Below are positions 1 to 8,837 of a stretch of 64,000 bases of DNA, one piece after another. The DNA comes from Pseudomonas rhodesiae. Lineage in GTDB: Bacteria > Pseudomonadota > Gammaproteobacteria > Pseudomonadales > Pseudomonadaceae. Position 1 is the stretch's first letter, and the number at the start of each line of letters is the position of its first letter. Under the pieces are notes generated by a model, which saw nothing but the letters and a program-made list of their open reading frames with translations, had not been told where the DNA came from and made no database searches. The position numbers and the translations under genes are program-made. The stretch spans positions 22,284-86,283 of the forward strand of contig NZ_VFEU01000021.1 in NCBI RefSeq assembly GCF_007858255.1, in the 5' to 3' direction.

Positions 1-1180
1 CGCCACCCTGATCTTCCAGCCATAGGTGCCAGTACTCACCCTCGCGCCGCCCGTCCAGGCACACCACCCCGTCGGCTGGAGAGTGGCGTATGGCATTACG
101 CAGGATATTTTCCAGGGCCTGGGCCAAGCCATTCAGGTTGCCCCGCACCCAGCACTCGGGGCCCAGCAAACACGGTAGGCGCGATGCTGGCCAAGCGCTT
201 TCAAAGCATGCGTTCTCACGCAATATGTCCCACAACGCTTGAAGCTGAATGGTTTCTTTGGTCAACGGCGTCCGTTCGGCGTCCAACCAGGCCAATTGCA
301 GGCTGTCTTCCACCAGTCGCTGCATGGCATCGATTTCCCGGCCCAGGCGTTGACGCAGTTGCGCGAGGTCCTGCTCGCTGTCACAGGCCACCCGCAAGCG
401 ACTGAGGGGCGTACGCAGTTCATGGGACATATCGCGCAGCAACTGCTGCTGCAACACCACCGTCCCCTGCAAGCGTTCGGACATATGATCAAAAGCACGG
501 CCCAGTTCGCCCAACTCATCCTGGCGACTGGTCGCATCCTGGGACAGACGCGTATTCAACTGGTCGGCTCGCCAGGCGTTGGCCTGCTCGCGCAATTGAT
601 TGAGGGGCATGATCAGCAAGCGGTACAGGCCTATGCACAGCAACAAGGTGAACAGACCGGGGATCACGCCGTTGGTCACCACCCGCCAGAACACTTGATA
701 GCGACCGGGCATAAAGCGCTGTGGCAGTTCGATCACCAACGACCCGGCCTCCGGGTCGCCGGGAAACGCGATCTTCAGCCAGGGCAGCCCCTTGACATGC
801 CGACTCACCGGCCAGTCCAAGCCGCGTAAAAAGGTCAGGCGCTGGTTTTGCGCACTACTCAAGGGGTAGCTGCTCAACGATTGCAAGTCGTTGCCAATCA
901 CGCCGATCCAAGTGGTTTCACGCTTGCCCATGGCCTGCAGCCAGGCATCGACGCCTGAAGGGCCGCCAAGGTTCCACGCCTGCTCCGCTTGCGCCGCGTA
1001 CCCGCTCAGAGTGGTTTTCGCCTCGTCGGACAGATAGGCATTCTGCTGCTCCATATAGCGACCCCAGGACCAGCTCAGCCAGATCATCAGCAAACAGAAC
1101 GCGATCAACAGGCAGGCCAGTTTCCAGAACAATGAGTACCTGCCCGGCAGGCGTCTAAACGGTCGTTCAAAGGCTGTCAT
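1..1180 (-). CDS. pirS: Two-component sensor histidine kinase, PirS-like (3' end cut off by window edge)
   Basis: This is an inner-membrane sensor kinase, read leftward from an ATG at 1180 and running off the window after about 393 residues. A transmembrane segment lies near residues 20-42, a periplasmic loop follows, and a second membrane segment near 165-190 leads into a HAMP region. The H-box MSHELRTPLSRL carries the phospho-accepting His253 (codon 422-424). The N-box (NILRNAIRHS) is present and the read ends at the first glycine box (DQGG). Its first 14 bases overlap the end of the response-regulator gene, so the two are one operon. The name rests on the order kinase-regulator-gacS, which matches PirS-PirR-GacS in P. 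aeruginosa, where PirRS controls a ferric enterobactin receptor. No receptor gene is visible here, so the signal is inferred. Confidence 0.75.
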   Translation of the reverse strand, partial: MTAFERPFRRLPGRYSLFWKLACLLIAFCLLMIWLSWSWGRYMEQQNAYLSDEAKTTLSGYAAQAEQAWNLGGPSGVDAWLQAMGKRETTWIGVIGNDLQSLSSYPLSSAQNQRLTFLRGLDWPVSRHVKGLPWLKIAFPGDPEAGSLVIELPQRFMPGRYQVFWRVVTNGVIPGLFTLLLCIGLYRLLIMPLNQLREQANAWRADQLNTRLSQDATSRQDELGELGRAFDHMSERLQGTVVLQQQLLRDMSHELRTPLSRLRVACDSEQDLAQLRQRLGREIDAMQRLVEDSLQLAWLDAERTPLTKETIQLQALWDILRENACFESAWPASRLPCLLGPECWVRGNLNGLAQALENILRNAIRHSPADGVVCLDGRREGEYWHLWLEDQGG

Positions 1181-1883
1181 CGTGACCGCTCAACACATAA
1201 CCCTTGCCCCAGACGGTGCGCACTTCGCGCTCGCTGTAGCCGATGGCTTTGAGCTTGCGGCGGATCTGGCTGATATGCATGTCCAGGCTACGGTCATGGG
1301 GGGCATAACCGCGTTGCAGCACATGCTGATAAAGAAAGGCTTTGCTCAAGACCTCTTCAACGTTGCGATGCAGGGTTTCCAGCAGGCGGAATTCGCTACG
1401 GGTCAGGCCGGCGGCGTGTTGCAGGTAAAAAACATCACCTAACTCATCGTCAAAGCGCAAGCTCGGCGCGCTCTCGCGCCGCACTGGCAGAGCAGGCAGC
1501 GGCCGACGATCCAGGGCCACGCGGCGCAGGATCGCTTCAATGCGCACGCGCAGCTCAAGCATGCTGAAAGGCTTGGGTAAGTAGTCGTCCGCGCCCAGGC
1601 GAAAACCGCTGATGCGGTCGGCTTCGGCGCCCAATGCCGACATCAGAATCACCGGGGTCGAATGGCTTTTGCGCAAATACGTCAGGATCGACAGGCCGTC
1701 CAGCCCCGGCAGCAGAATATCCATCAACACCACGTCGAAAGCACGCTCACGCGCCATGTCCAGGCCCTGCTGGCCGTTCTGGCACCATGTAACCTGGAAG
1801 CCACTGCGCGCCAGCTCCTCATGGACGTAGGCGCCGAGCACGGGGTCATCTTCGATGGTCAGGATACTGGCTGCGGGATTCAT
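1167..1883 (-). CDS. pirR: OmpR/PhoB-family response regulator, PirR-like
   Basis: This is a transcriptional response regulator of about 238 residues. The N-terminal receiver has the acidic pair (EDD at residues 11-13), the phospho-acceptor Asp55 in VVLMDILLPGLDG, and Lys104 in the YLPKPF motif. A C-terminal winged-helix output domain follows, with the typical RSLDMHISQIRRKLK recognition region and a GKGYVL wing. It is the cognate partner of the overlapping kinase downstream. The start is uncertain: I use the ATG at 1883. An in-frame TTG at 1895, four codons upstream, has a better-spaced GAG-type ribosome site. The gene is divergent from gacS, and the 205 bp between them should hold both promoters. 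The PirR name comes from synteny with P. aeruginosa. Confidence 0.8.
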   Translation of the reverse strand: MNPAASILTIEDDPVLGAYVHEELARSGFQVTWCQNGQQGLDMARERAFDVVLMDILLPGLDGLSILTYLRKSHSTPVILMSALGAEADRISGFRLGADDYLPKPFSMLELRVRIEAILRRVALDRRPLPALPVRRESAPSLRFDDELGDVFYLQHAAGLTRSEFRLLETLHRNVEEVLSKAFLYQHVLQRGYAPHDRSLDMHISQIRRKLKAIGYSEREVRTVWGKGYVLSGHDDSL

Positions 1884-2088
1884 TAGCGTCTGCAAGTAAT
1901 TCTCAATCGCCGATTATTCAAGATTACCCCGCCACAGGCAATCGCCACTCGCCGGCCAATGGCCCGAAGATTGACTCCTGTGATGATTTTGCGAGATTCC
2001 TCGCCGCGCAAATGGCTACACTGCGCAGGTGGCGCAGGCCGGATGCCGGCGCGAAAGATTGATTCCAATGTGGTAGCAGGAGAGTGGC

Positions 2089-4842
2089 GTGCTTAGAAGA
2101 ATGGGGATAAAAGGCCGCGTACTGTTGCTGACCTTATTGCCGACCAGCCTGATGGCGTTGTTGTTGGGCGGTTATTTCACCTGGATGCAGCTGTCGGAGC
2201 TGCAAACCCAGTTGCTGCAGCGCGGCGAAATGATCGCCGAGCAATTGGCACCGCTGGTGGCGCCGGCCCTGGGCAATAAAAACGTCGATTTGCTGGAGCG
2301 CATCGCCACTCAATCCCTGGAGCAGCAGGACGTACGCACTGTATCGTTCCTCGCGCCGGACCGCAGCACCCTCGCCCACGCCGGTCCGACCATGCTCAAT
2401 CAGGCGCCGGTCGGCAACAGTTCACATCTGTTGCAGCGCACGGGCAACGACGCCACCCGTTACCTGCTGCCGGTGTTCGGCCGCCATCGCAACCTGGCGG
2501 GCGAACTGATCCCCGACGAAAGCGACCGCCTGCTGGGCTGGGTCGAGGTGGAACTGTCCCACAACGGCATGCTGTTGCGCGGTTATCGCAGCCTGTTCGC
2601 CAGCCTGCTGCTGATCGCCATCGGGCTGATCTTCACTGCCGCACTGGCGCTGCGTATCAGCCGCACGATCACCTCGCCGATCGGATTGATCAAGCAAGCC
2701 GTGGCCCAGCTCAAGGACGGCAATCTGGAAACCCGCCTGCCCGCGCTGGGTAGCCAGGAGCTGGATCAACTCGCCTCGGGCATCAACCGCATGGCCGAAA
2801 CCTTGCAGAATGCCCAAGAAGAATTGCAGCACAGCATCGACCAGGCCACCGAAGACGTGCGTCAGAACCTGGAAACCATCGAGATCCAGAATATCGAGCT
2901 GGACTTGGCGCGTAAGGAAGCCCTGGAGGCGAGCCGCATCAAGTCGGAGTTTCTGGCCAATATGAGCCATGAAATTCGCACGCCCCTCAACGGCATCCTC
3001 GGCTTTACCCACCTGCTGCAAAAAAGCGAACTGACGCCGCGCCAGCTCGACTACCTGGGTACCATCGAAAAATCCGCCGACAACCTGCTGGGCATCATCA
3101 ATGAGATTCTCGATTTCTCGAAAATAGAAGCCGGCAAACTGGTGCTCGACAGCATTCCATTCAACCTGCGCGATCTGCTCCAGGACACCCTGACCATCCT
3201 CGCCCCCGCCGCCCATGCCAAGCAGTTGGAACTGGTCAGCCTGGTCTACCGCGATACGCCGCTGGCGCTGGTGGGCGACCCGTTGCGGCTCAAGCAGATC
3301 CTTACCAACCTGATCAGCAACGCGATCAAGTTCACCCGCGAGGGCACCATCGTGGCTCGGGCGATGATCGAGGACGAGCAGGAAGATACCGTGCAACTGC
3401 GCATCAGCGTGCAGGACACCGGTATCGGCCTCTCCAGCCAGGACGTGCGTGCGCTGTTCCAAGCATTCAGCCAGGCCGACAACTCGTTGTCGCGTCAACC
3501 CGGCGGCACCGGCCTGGGGCTGGTGATTTCCAAACGCTTGATCGAACAGATGGGCGGCGAAATCGGCGTCGACAGCACGCCGGGCGAAGGCTCGGAATTC
3601 TGGATCAGCCTGAACCTGCCCAAAACCCGCGATGACGTTGAAGACCTGCCCTGCGCGCCTCTGCTGGGCCACCGCGTGGCGGTGCTGGAAAACCACGAAC
3701 TGGCGCGCCAAGCCCTGCAACACCAATTGGAAGATTGCGGCCTGGAGGTCACCCCGTTCAACACCTTGGAAAGCCTGACCAACGGCATCACCAGCGCTCA
3801 TCAGACCGAGCAGGCTATCGACCTGGCCGTGCTCGGCGTGACCGCCAACGACATACCCCCCGAGCGCCTCAACCAGCACTTGTGGGACCTCGAACACCTG
3901 GGCTGCAAAGTGCTGGTGCTATGCCCGACCACCGAACAGATGCTGTTCAACCAGTCGGTGCCCAACCCCAATAGCCAATTGCAGGCCAAACCGGCATGCA
4001 CCCGCAAACTGCGCCGGGCGTTGTCTGACCTGATCAACCCGCGCCCGTCGCGCAGCGAGCCGGGCGAACCCCTGGCCAGCCGCGCGCCACGGGTGCTGTG
4101 CGTGGATGACAACCCGGCGAACCTGTTGCTGGTGCAAACGTTGCTGGAGGACATGGGCGCCAAAGTGCACGCAGTGGAAAGCGGTTACGCCGCCGTCGAC
4201 GCGGTCAAGCAGGAGACTTACGATTTGGTGCTGATGGACGTGCAAATGCCGGGCATGGACGGTCGCCAGAGCACCGAAGCGATTCGTCAGTGGGAGAGCG
4301 AGCGTCATGGCTCGCCGCTGCCAGTGGTGGCGCTCACGGCCCATGCCATGGCCAACGAAAAACGCGCCTTGCTGCAAAGCGGCATGGACGATTACCTCAC
4401 CAAACCCATCAGCGAACGGCAACTGGCCCAAGTAGTACTCAAATGGACGGGCCTGGCCCTGCGCAATCAGGCACCGGAACGCGCCACTGACGGCCTGGCT
4501 CCTGGCGTGCAACTGCCGGTGCTGGACCACGAGGAAGGCCTGCGTCTGGCCGCCGGTAAAACCGACCTGGCCGCCGACATGCTCGCCATGTTGCTGGCCT
4601 CCCTGGAAGCCGACCGGACCGCCATCAGCATCGCCCGCGAAGCCAATGACAACAATGCGCTGATCGAACGCGTCCACCGCCTGCACGGCGCTACGCGCTA
4701 CTGTGGCGTTCCGCAACTGCGCGCCGCCTGCCAGCGCGCCGAAACCCTGCTCAAGCAGGACGATGCCAAGGCCCTGCACGCGCTGGACGAACTGGACATG
4801 GCCATTGCCCGCCTGGCCAGTGAAGCGCGAGTCAGTGCCTGA
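2089..4842 (+). CDS. gacS: Hybrid sensor histidine kinase GacS
   Basis: This is the tripartite sensor of the Gac/Rsm cascade. It phosphorylates GacA, which switches on Rsm small RNAs and so secondary metabolism and lifestyle genes. It has 917 residues and begins with GTG after a good AGGAG site at about 2077. The order is TM1 (about 10-32), a periplasmic loop, TM2 (about 168-190), HAMP (about 190-245), HisKA with His294 in MSHEIRTPL, HATPase with GTGLGL, a degenerate receiver-like linker, a true receiver with Asp717 (codon 4237-4239), and a C-terminal Hpt domain with His863 (codon 4675-4677) in HRLHGA. All three phosphorelay residues are intact and at the positions known for Pseudomonas GacS, so the gene looks functional. 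gacA is not in the window. Confidence 0.97.
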   Translation: MLRRMGIKGRVLLLTLLPTSLMALLLGGYFTWMQLSELQTQLLQRGEMIAEQLAPLVAPALGNKNVDLLERIATQSLEQQDVRTVSFLAPDRSTLAHAGPTMLNQAPVGNSSHLLQRTGNDATRYLLPVFGRHRNLAGELIPDESDRLLGWVEVELSHNGMLLRGYRSLFASLLLIAIGLIFTAALALRISRTITSPIGLIKQAVAQLKDGNLETRLPALGSQELDQLASGINRMAETLQNAQEELQHSIDQATEDVRQNLETIEIQNIELDLARKEALEASRIKSEFLANMSHEIRTPLNGILGFTHLLQKSELTPRQLDYLGTIEKSADNLLGIINEILDFSKIEAGKLVLDSIPFNLRDLLQDTLTILAPAAHAKQLELVSLVYRDTPLALVGDPLRLKQILTNLISNAIKFTREGTIVARAMIEDEQEDTVQLRISVQDTGIGLSSQDVRALFQAFSQADNSLSRQPGGTGLGLVISKRLIEQMGGEIGVDSTPGEGSEFWISLNLPKTRDDVEDLPCAPLLGHRVAVLENHELARQALQHQLEDCGLEVTPFNTLESLTNGITSAHQTEQAIDLAVLGVTANDIPPERLNQHLWDLEHLGCKVLVLCPTTEQMLFNQSVPNPNSQLQAKPACTRKLRRALSDLINPRPSRSEPGEPLASRAPRVLCVDDNPANLLLVQTLLEDMGAKVHAVESGYAAVDAVKQETYDLVLMDVQMPGMDGRQSTEAIRQWESERHGSPLPVVALTAHAMANEKRALLQSGMDDYLTKPISERQLAQVVLKWTGLALRNQAPERATDGLAPGVQLPVLDHEEGLRLAAGKTDLAADMLAMLLASLEADRTAISIAREANDNNALIERVHRLHGATRYCGVPQLRAACQRAETLLKQDDAKALHALDELDMAIARLASEARVSA

Positions 4843-4884
4843 TGCGTCCCTTTCCATTGATTTGAACTTGCAGGGAGCTTTGCC

Positions 4885-5874
4885 ATGCGCGTGATTCTGT
4901 TCAGCAGCCAAACCTACGACCGCGACAGCTTCCTCGGCGCCCCGCTGCCTGCGGGCCTGGAACTGCAGTTCCAGCCGGCGCGGCTGAATCTCGATACCGT
5001 GGCGCTGGCCGAGCACCACGAAGTGGTCTGCCCGTTCATCAACGACGACCTCAGCGCACCGGTGCTGGAATGCCTGGCCAAGGGCGGTACGCGCCTGATT
5101 GCGCTGCGTTCGGCCGGTTATAACCATGTCGACCTGGCCAGCGCCAAACGCCTGGGCCTGACCATCGTGCGCGTGCCCGCCTACTCGCCCCACGCCGTGG
5201 CCGAGCACGCCGTGGCGCTGATCCTGGCGCTCAATCGGCGTTTGCATCGTGCCTATAACCGCACCCGCGATGGCGATTTCAGCCTGCACGGCTTGACCGG
5301 ATTCGACTTGGTGGGCAAGACCGTCGGCGTGGTCGGCACCGGGCAGATCGGCGCAACCTTCGCCAAGATCATGGCCGGATTCGGCTGCACGTTGTTGGCC
5401 TATGATCCGTTCCCCAATCCCGATGTGCAGGCGCTCGGCGCACGTTACGTGAGCCTGCCCGAGTTGCTCGCCCAAGCCCGGATCATCAGCCTGCACTGCC
5501 CGCTCACCGCCGACAGCAAGCACTTGATCAACGCCGCGTCCCTGGCGCAGATGCAGCCTGGTGCGATGCTGATCAACACCGGCCGTGGCGGCCTGGTGGA
5601 CACACCCGCATTGATCGAAGCTCTCAAGGACGGCCAACTCGGCTACCTGGGGCTGGACGTGTATGAAGAAGAAGCCCAGCTGTTTTTCGAAGACCGCTCT
5701 GACCTGCCCCTGCAGGACGACGTACTCGCGCGCCTGCTGACCTTTCCCAATGTGATCATCACCGCCCACCAGGCGTTCCTGACCCACGAGGCCCTGGCGG
5801 CAATCGCCACCACTACGCTGGACAATATCGCCGCGTGGGCCGACGGTCGTGTGCAAAACCAGGTGGCAGGTTGA
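4885..5874 (+). CDS. ldhA: D-lactate dehydrogenase (fermentative, NAD-dependent)
   Basis: This cytoplasmic D-2-hydroxyacid dehydrogenase reduces pyruvate to D-lactate. It has 329 residues, the usual length for LdhA. The Rossmann motif GVVGTGQIG is near residue 150. The catalytic set is visible as Arg in NTGRGGLVD, Glu in the GLDVYEEE stretch and His in ITAHQAFLT. It starts 42 bp after gacS and has its own AGGGAG-like site. The gacS-ldhA order is the same in P. aeruginosa, where LdhA serves anaerobic pyruvate survival metabolism. Confidence 0.93.
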   Translation: MRVILFSSQTYDRDSFLGAPLPAGLELQFQPARLNLDTVALAEHHEVVCPFINDDLSAPVLECLAKGGTRLIALRSAGYNHVDLASAKRLGLTIVRVPAYSPHAVAEHAVALILALNRRLHRAYNRTRDGDFSLHGLTGFDLVGKTVGVVGTGQIGATFAKIMAGFGCTLLAYDPFPNPDVQALGARYVSLPELLAQARIISLHCPLTADSKHLINAASLAQMQPGAMLINTGRGGLVDTPALIEALKDGQLGYLGLDVYEEEAQLFFEDRSDLPLQDDVLARLLTFPNVIITAHQAFLTHEALAAIATTTLDNIAAWADGRVQNQVAG

Positions 5875-5945
5875 TCAGCGGTCACATACCGCGCTCATGA
5901 TAGGCCGGCACCCGTGATAGGATGCCGCGCCTATTTGGAGGATCC

Positions 5946-6386
5946 ATGGCCGAACACGATTTCCGCTTCAGCTTGCTGAGCCCGCAACACACCCTGATCG
6001 AATGCCGCGCCCTGGTGCCGGGCCGTTACCAAGTCACCGGCAACGGTGGTTCGATCAAGCATGGCGACGTCCTGATCGTCACCCTGCGTGGCAGTAAAAC
6101 TTTGTCGATGCGCCTTACCGTCGAAGGCGATGCGCGTTACTCCATCCGCCCGGCCGGCCAATGGGTCGCCATGGCCCAAGGGCCGAAATTCGGCGAGCTG
6201 GAAATTCACACCTGGAAGGTCAACTGCGACAGCTGCGACGCCGTGCTGGAGTTTGAGTTCGCCGTGGAAACCAAGCTGACCAAAGAGCCGCTGCAACCGG
6301 CCGCCAATGCCCGCATTGCCGAGTTGGGCTGGGCCAGTGAAGGCGACAAGCACCGCTGCCCGAGCTGCCAGAAGGCCACCCAATGA
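5946..6386 (+). CDS. Conserved hypothetical protein with two CxxC pairs
   Basis: This protein of 146 residues has no assigned function. It starts at the ATG right after a TTGGAGG ribosome site at 5935-5941; an upstream in-frame start at 5922 would precede that site and is rejected. The body looks like a small all-beta fold. Two CxxC pairs, Cys94/Cys97 (CDSC) and Cys138/Cys141 (CPSC), could together bind one zinc ion; that is inference. No signal peptide or membrane segment is seen. Its stop overlaps the next start (ATGA), so it is translationally coupled to the META-domain lipoprotein. Confidence 0.8.
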   Translation: MAEHDFRFSLLSPQHTLIECRALVPGRYQVTGNGGSIKHGDVLIVTLRGSKTLSMRLTVEGDARYSIRPAGQWVAMAQGPKFGELEIHTWKVNCDSCDAVLEFEFAVETKLTKEPLQPAANARIAELGWASEGDKHRCPSCQKATQ

Positions 6387-6787
6387 AAGGCCTGGTGTTG
6401 CTCGCCGCACTCGGCGCCGGCTTGGCCGGCTGCGCGGGAGATGCGGTCAAACTCCAGCAGGACCACAGCTACGTGGTGGAATGGATCGGTGAGCGGCCCT
6501 TGATGGATTACGCGCACCTGACCGTCACCCTCGGCAATGACGGGCGTGCCTACGGCAATGGTGGCTGCAACCACTGGTTCGCGCCCTACACCCTGGATGG
6601 CGACAAACTCAGCTTCGGCAAGATCGGCAGCACCCGCAAGCTCTGCGCCGAAGCCTTGATGGAGCAGGAGCACCGCTTCTTCCAGGCCCTGCAAGGCGTG
6701 CAGCGCTGGGACATCTCGCCCATCGAGCAGACCCGTTTCTGGCCGGCCGAAGGGAAGCCGATCCGCCTGTGGCTCGAAGAAGGCTGA
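6383..6787 (+). CDS. META-domain (HslJ-like) lipoprotein
   Basis: This is a predicted envelope lipoprotein of 134 residues. A lipoprotein signal peptide ends in LAGC, with the lipidated Cys17. The rest carries the META/HslJ pattern: an NGxGGCNHW turn (Cys near residue 53), followed by a second Cys in KLCAEALMEQEHRFFQAL and a C-terminal WP...L strand. META-domain proteins such as E. coli HslJ are linked to heat shock and novobiocin tolerance, but their biochemical role is unclear. It is coupled to the upstream CxxC protein by a 4-bp overlap. Confidence 0.8.
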   Translation: MKGLVLLAALGAGLAGCAGDAVKLQQDHSYVVEWIGERPLMDYAHLTVTLGNDGRAYGNGGCNHWFAPYTLDGDKLSFGKIGSTRKLCAEALMEQEHRFFQALQGVQRWDISPIEQTRFWPAEGKPIRLWLEEG

Positions 6788-6858
6788 TCCGGGTTCTGAC
6801 CCGATGGACATTTAAAGGTGGGTGGAAAGCCCTCCCACCGTTGCTTTGAGATGTCGCT

Positions 6859-7320
6859 TTAACCGCGCAACGCCTTGAGCTTGGCCAGCACCCCCTCGGC
6901 CGTCTGCTCGCCCATCAACTGCTCGCGCACCTTACCCTTGTCATCGATGATGTAAGTCACCGGCAGCGCTTCGCTGCGCGGGATCTCGAAGATGCCATCC
7001 GGGTTCTGCGCCAGCACTGTGAACTTGATCCCAAGTTTCTCGCTGGCGGCCTTGAGTTCTTCGCCCTGCACATTGTCGAAGTTGACCCCGAACACCCCGA
7101 TATTCTGGCCTTTGAGCTGCTCGGCCAACGCGTTGAGTTCAGGGATTTCCGTGCGGCACGGGCCACACCATTCCGCCCAGTAGTTGATCACCACCCACTG
7201 TTTGTCCAAACGCTCGGCCGCGACTTTCTGGCCGTATTGGTCAATGCCATAGTCATTCCCGCAGCCGCTGAGCAGCAGGGTTGTGATGATCGCCAATGCA
7301 CCGATCAGTCGACGTGTCAT
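6859..7320 (-). CDS. TlpA-like thioredoxin-fold lipoprotein
   Basis: This is a membrane-anchored thiol-disulfide protein of 153 residues. The signal peptide ends in the lipobox LSGC with lipidated Cys20. The thioredoxin fold has the active site WCGPC (Cys52, Cys55) and the cis-proline loop ALPVTYIID. This matches the TlpA/ResA group, which normally keeps periplasmic cysteines reduced, for instance for cytochrome c maturation; the actual client is unknown. It is convergent with the META lipoprotein gene and divergent from arsC, with 115 bp between the starts. Confidence 0.88.
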   Translation of the reverse strand: MTRRLIGALAIITTLLLSGCGNDYGIDQYGQKVAAERLDKQWVVINYWAEWCGPCRTEIPELNALAEQLKGQNIGVFGVNFDNVQGEELKAASEKLGIKFTVLAQNPDGIFEIPRSEALPVTYIIDDKGKVREQLMGEQTAEGVLAKLKALRG

Positions 7321-7435
7321 GGGGTAATCCTTCGTGAAAATAGACGTTGGCTGCGACCGGATGCCTCTTACGGTTTAAGGACCGGGCGCCGCGCAGGTAG
7401 AATACCCGCCACCTCCTGCAAGATGCGACCCGCAC

Positions 7436-7789
7436 ATGACCGATCTGACGCTTTATCACAACCCGCGCTGCTCGAAATCCCGCGGTGCCCTCGAACTGTT
7501 GGAAGCCCGCGGCCTCGCCCCGACCGTGGTGCGCTACCTGGAAACCCCACTCAACGCCGCGCAAATCCAGGCCCTGCTGGGCAAACTCGGCCTGTCTGCG
7601 CGCCAACTGCTGCGCACCGGCGAAGACGAATACAAAAGCCTCAACCTTTCTGACCCCAGCCTCAGTGAAAGCCAGTTGATCAACGCCATTGCCGCTCATC
7701 CCAAGCTGATGGAGCGCCCGATCCTGGAAACCGCCGACAAGGCCGTCATCGGCCGTCCTCCGGAAAACGTATTGGAGATCCTGCCGTGA
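7436..7789 (+). CDS. arsC: ArsC-family arsenate reductase (glutaredoxin type)
   Basis: This small thioredoxin-fold protein of 117 residues has the ArsC signature HNPRCSKSRG with the nucleophile Cys12 and the conserved motif ERPILE near residue 93. Classical enzymes of this family reduce arsenate with glutathione and glutaredoxin. No ars regulator or efflux pump is nearby, so a housekeeping or stress role in the family is also possible. It overlaps wrbA by 4 bp (GTGA) and heads a three-gene operon with wrbA and the DUF2069 gene, the same trio seen as PA0950-PA0948 in P. aeruginosa. Confidence 0.88.
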   Translation: MTDLTLYHNPRCSKSRGALELLEARGLAPTVVRYLETPLNAAQIQALLGKLGLSARQLLRTGEDEYKSLNLSDPSLSESQLINAIAAHPKLMERPILETADKAVIGRPPENVLEILP

Positions 7790-8400
7790 CTGCGCCTTAT
7801 GTGCTGGTGCTGTATTACAGCCGTAACGGCTCGGTCAGTGAAATGGCCCGGCATATTGCCCGGGGCATCGAACTGGGCGGCATGGAAGCGCGCCTGCGCA
7901 CGGTGCCGGCGGTGTCCACTGAGTGCGAAGCGGTGGCGCCGAGTATTCCGGACGAAGGCGCGTTGTATGCCAGCCTCGATGACTTGAAAAACTGCTCGGG
8001 CCTGGCCCTCGGCAGCCCGACGCGTTTCGGCAACATGGCCGCGCCGCTCAAGTACTTCCTCGACGGCACCAGCAACCTGTGGCTCACCGGCGCCCTGGTC
8101 GGCAAACCGGCCGGGGTGTTCACCTCCACCGCCAGCCTGCATGGCGGCCAGGAAACCACACTGATGTCGATGCTGCTGCCGCTGCTGCATCACGGCATGC
8201 TGATCACCGGCCTGCCCTACAGCGAACAGGCCCTGCTCGACACCCAGGGCGGCGGCACGCCGTACGGCGCCAGCCACCATGCCGGGCCGGACGGCAAACG
8301 CCTGCTCGACCCACATGAAATGGCGCTGTGCAAGGCCCTCGGCCTGCGCCTGGCCAACACCGCCACGTTGCTGGAGAACGGCCGTGGCCAAAAAGCCTAA
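7786..8400 (+). CDS. wrbA: NAD(P)H:quinone oxidoreductase WrbA
   Basis: This flavodoxin-like, FMN-binding protein of 204 residues reduces quinones by two electrons and so avoids semiquinone radicals. The N-terminal phosphate loop for FMN is YYSRNGSVSEMA. The second flavin motif GSPTRFGNMAAPLKYFLD and the GG...ETTLMSMLLPLLHHGM region are typical of WrbA. It starts with GTG inside the arsC stop (GTGA overlap) and its end overlaps the next gene by 17 bp, so the three are probably co-translated. Confidence 0.93.
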   Translation: MTAPYVLVLYYSRNGSVSEMARHIARGIELGGMEARLRTVPAVSTECEAVAPSIPDEGALYASLDDLKNCSGLALGSPTRFGNMAAPLKYFLDGTSNLWLTGALVGKPAGVFTSTASLHGGQETTLMSMLLPLLHHGMLITGLPYSEQALLDTQGGGTPYGASHHAGPDGKRLLDPHEMALCKALGLRLANTATLLENGRGQKA

Positions 8401-8788
8401 AGTACTGCCCCCGCAAGCGTGGTTGGAGCCGCGGGTCAAGGTGGCACGCGCATTGAGCCTGCTGGCGTTTTTTGCGCTGGTGGGGTTGTTATGCGGGTAT
8501 TACCTGTTCGTTGCCGACCTGCACGGCGCACGCCCTTGGGTGATCCTGCTGATCGAGTTGGTGCCGTTGCTGATACTGGCACCGGGCATGCTGCTCGGCA
8601 GCGCGCGCGGGCATTCGTGGATGTGCTTTGCGGTGAACCTGTATTTCATCAAGGGCGCGCTGGCGGCGTACGACCCGAACCGGCAGTGGTTCGGCGTGCT
8701 GGAAATGCTGGCAAGCCTGGCGGTGTTCTGTACCGCGCTGCTGTACGTGCGCTGGCGCCATCAGTTGAACCGACGCCTGGCCGCGTAA
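8384..8788 (+). CDS. DUF2069 inner-membrane protein
   Basis: This small membrane protein of about 134 residues has no known function. It has four hydrophobic segments after a short basic N-terminus (AKKPKVLPP). I choose the GTG at 8384, which sits about 8 bases after GGAG and lies inside the end of wrbA; an ORF extending to 8279 would overlap wrbA by 120 bp and is unlikely. The DUF2069 family is a conserved neighbour of wrbA in pseudomonads. Confidence 0.82.
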   Translation: MAKKPKVLPPQAWLEPRVKVARALSLLAFFALVGLLCGYYLFVADLHGARPWVILLIELVPLLILAPGMLLGSARGHSWMCFAVNLYFIKGALAAYDPNRQWFGVLEMLASLAVFCTALLYVRWRHQLNRRLAA

Positions 8789-8793
8789 TCCAC

Positions 8794-8815
8794 CGTGGCG
8801 AGGTGACTCGCCACG
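8794..8815. terminator. Perfect 9-bp hairpin between convergent genes
   Basis: The stem is CGTGGCGAG pairing with CTCGCCACG around a GTGA (GNRA-type) loop. It lies 6 bases after the DUF2069 stop and 22 bases before the end of the convergent glycosylase gene. There is no T-run, so it may be a weak terminator or only a 3'-end stabiliser. Confidence 0.45.
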
Positions 8816-8837
8816 AAAGTTGCGCTTACCGCGCGTG

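Noticed and set aside
2422..3897. Minus-strand open frame of 491 codons inside gacS
   Set aside because: It lies entirely antisense to the kinase core, where all catalytic motifs are on the plus strand.
3919..5856. Minus-strand open frame of 645 codons opposite gacS and ldhA
   Set aside because: It spans the ends of two well-supported genes on the other strand and shows no family features; GC-rich codon use produces long antisense frames.
6817..6839. Hairpin between the META lipoprotein and the TlpA-like gene
   Set aside because: The 6-bp stem (GGTGGG with CCCACC) has a long loop and no T-run; too weak to call a terminator.
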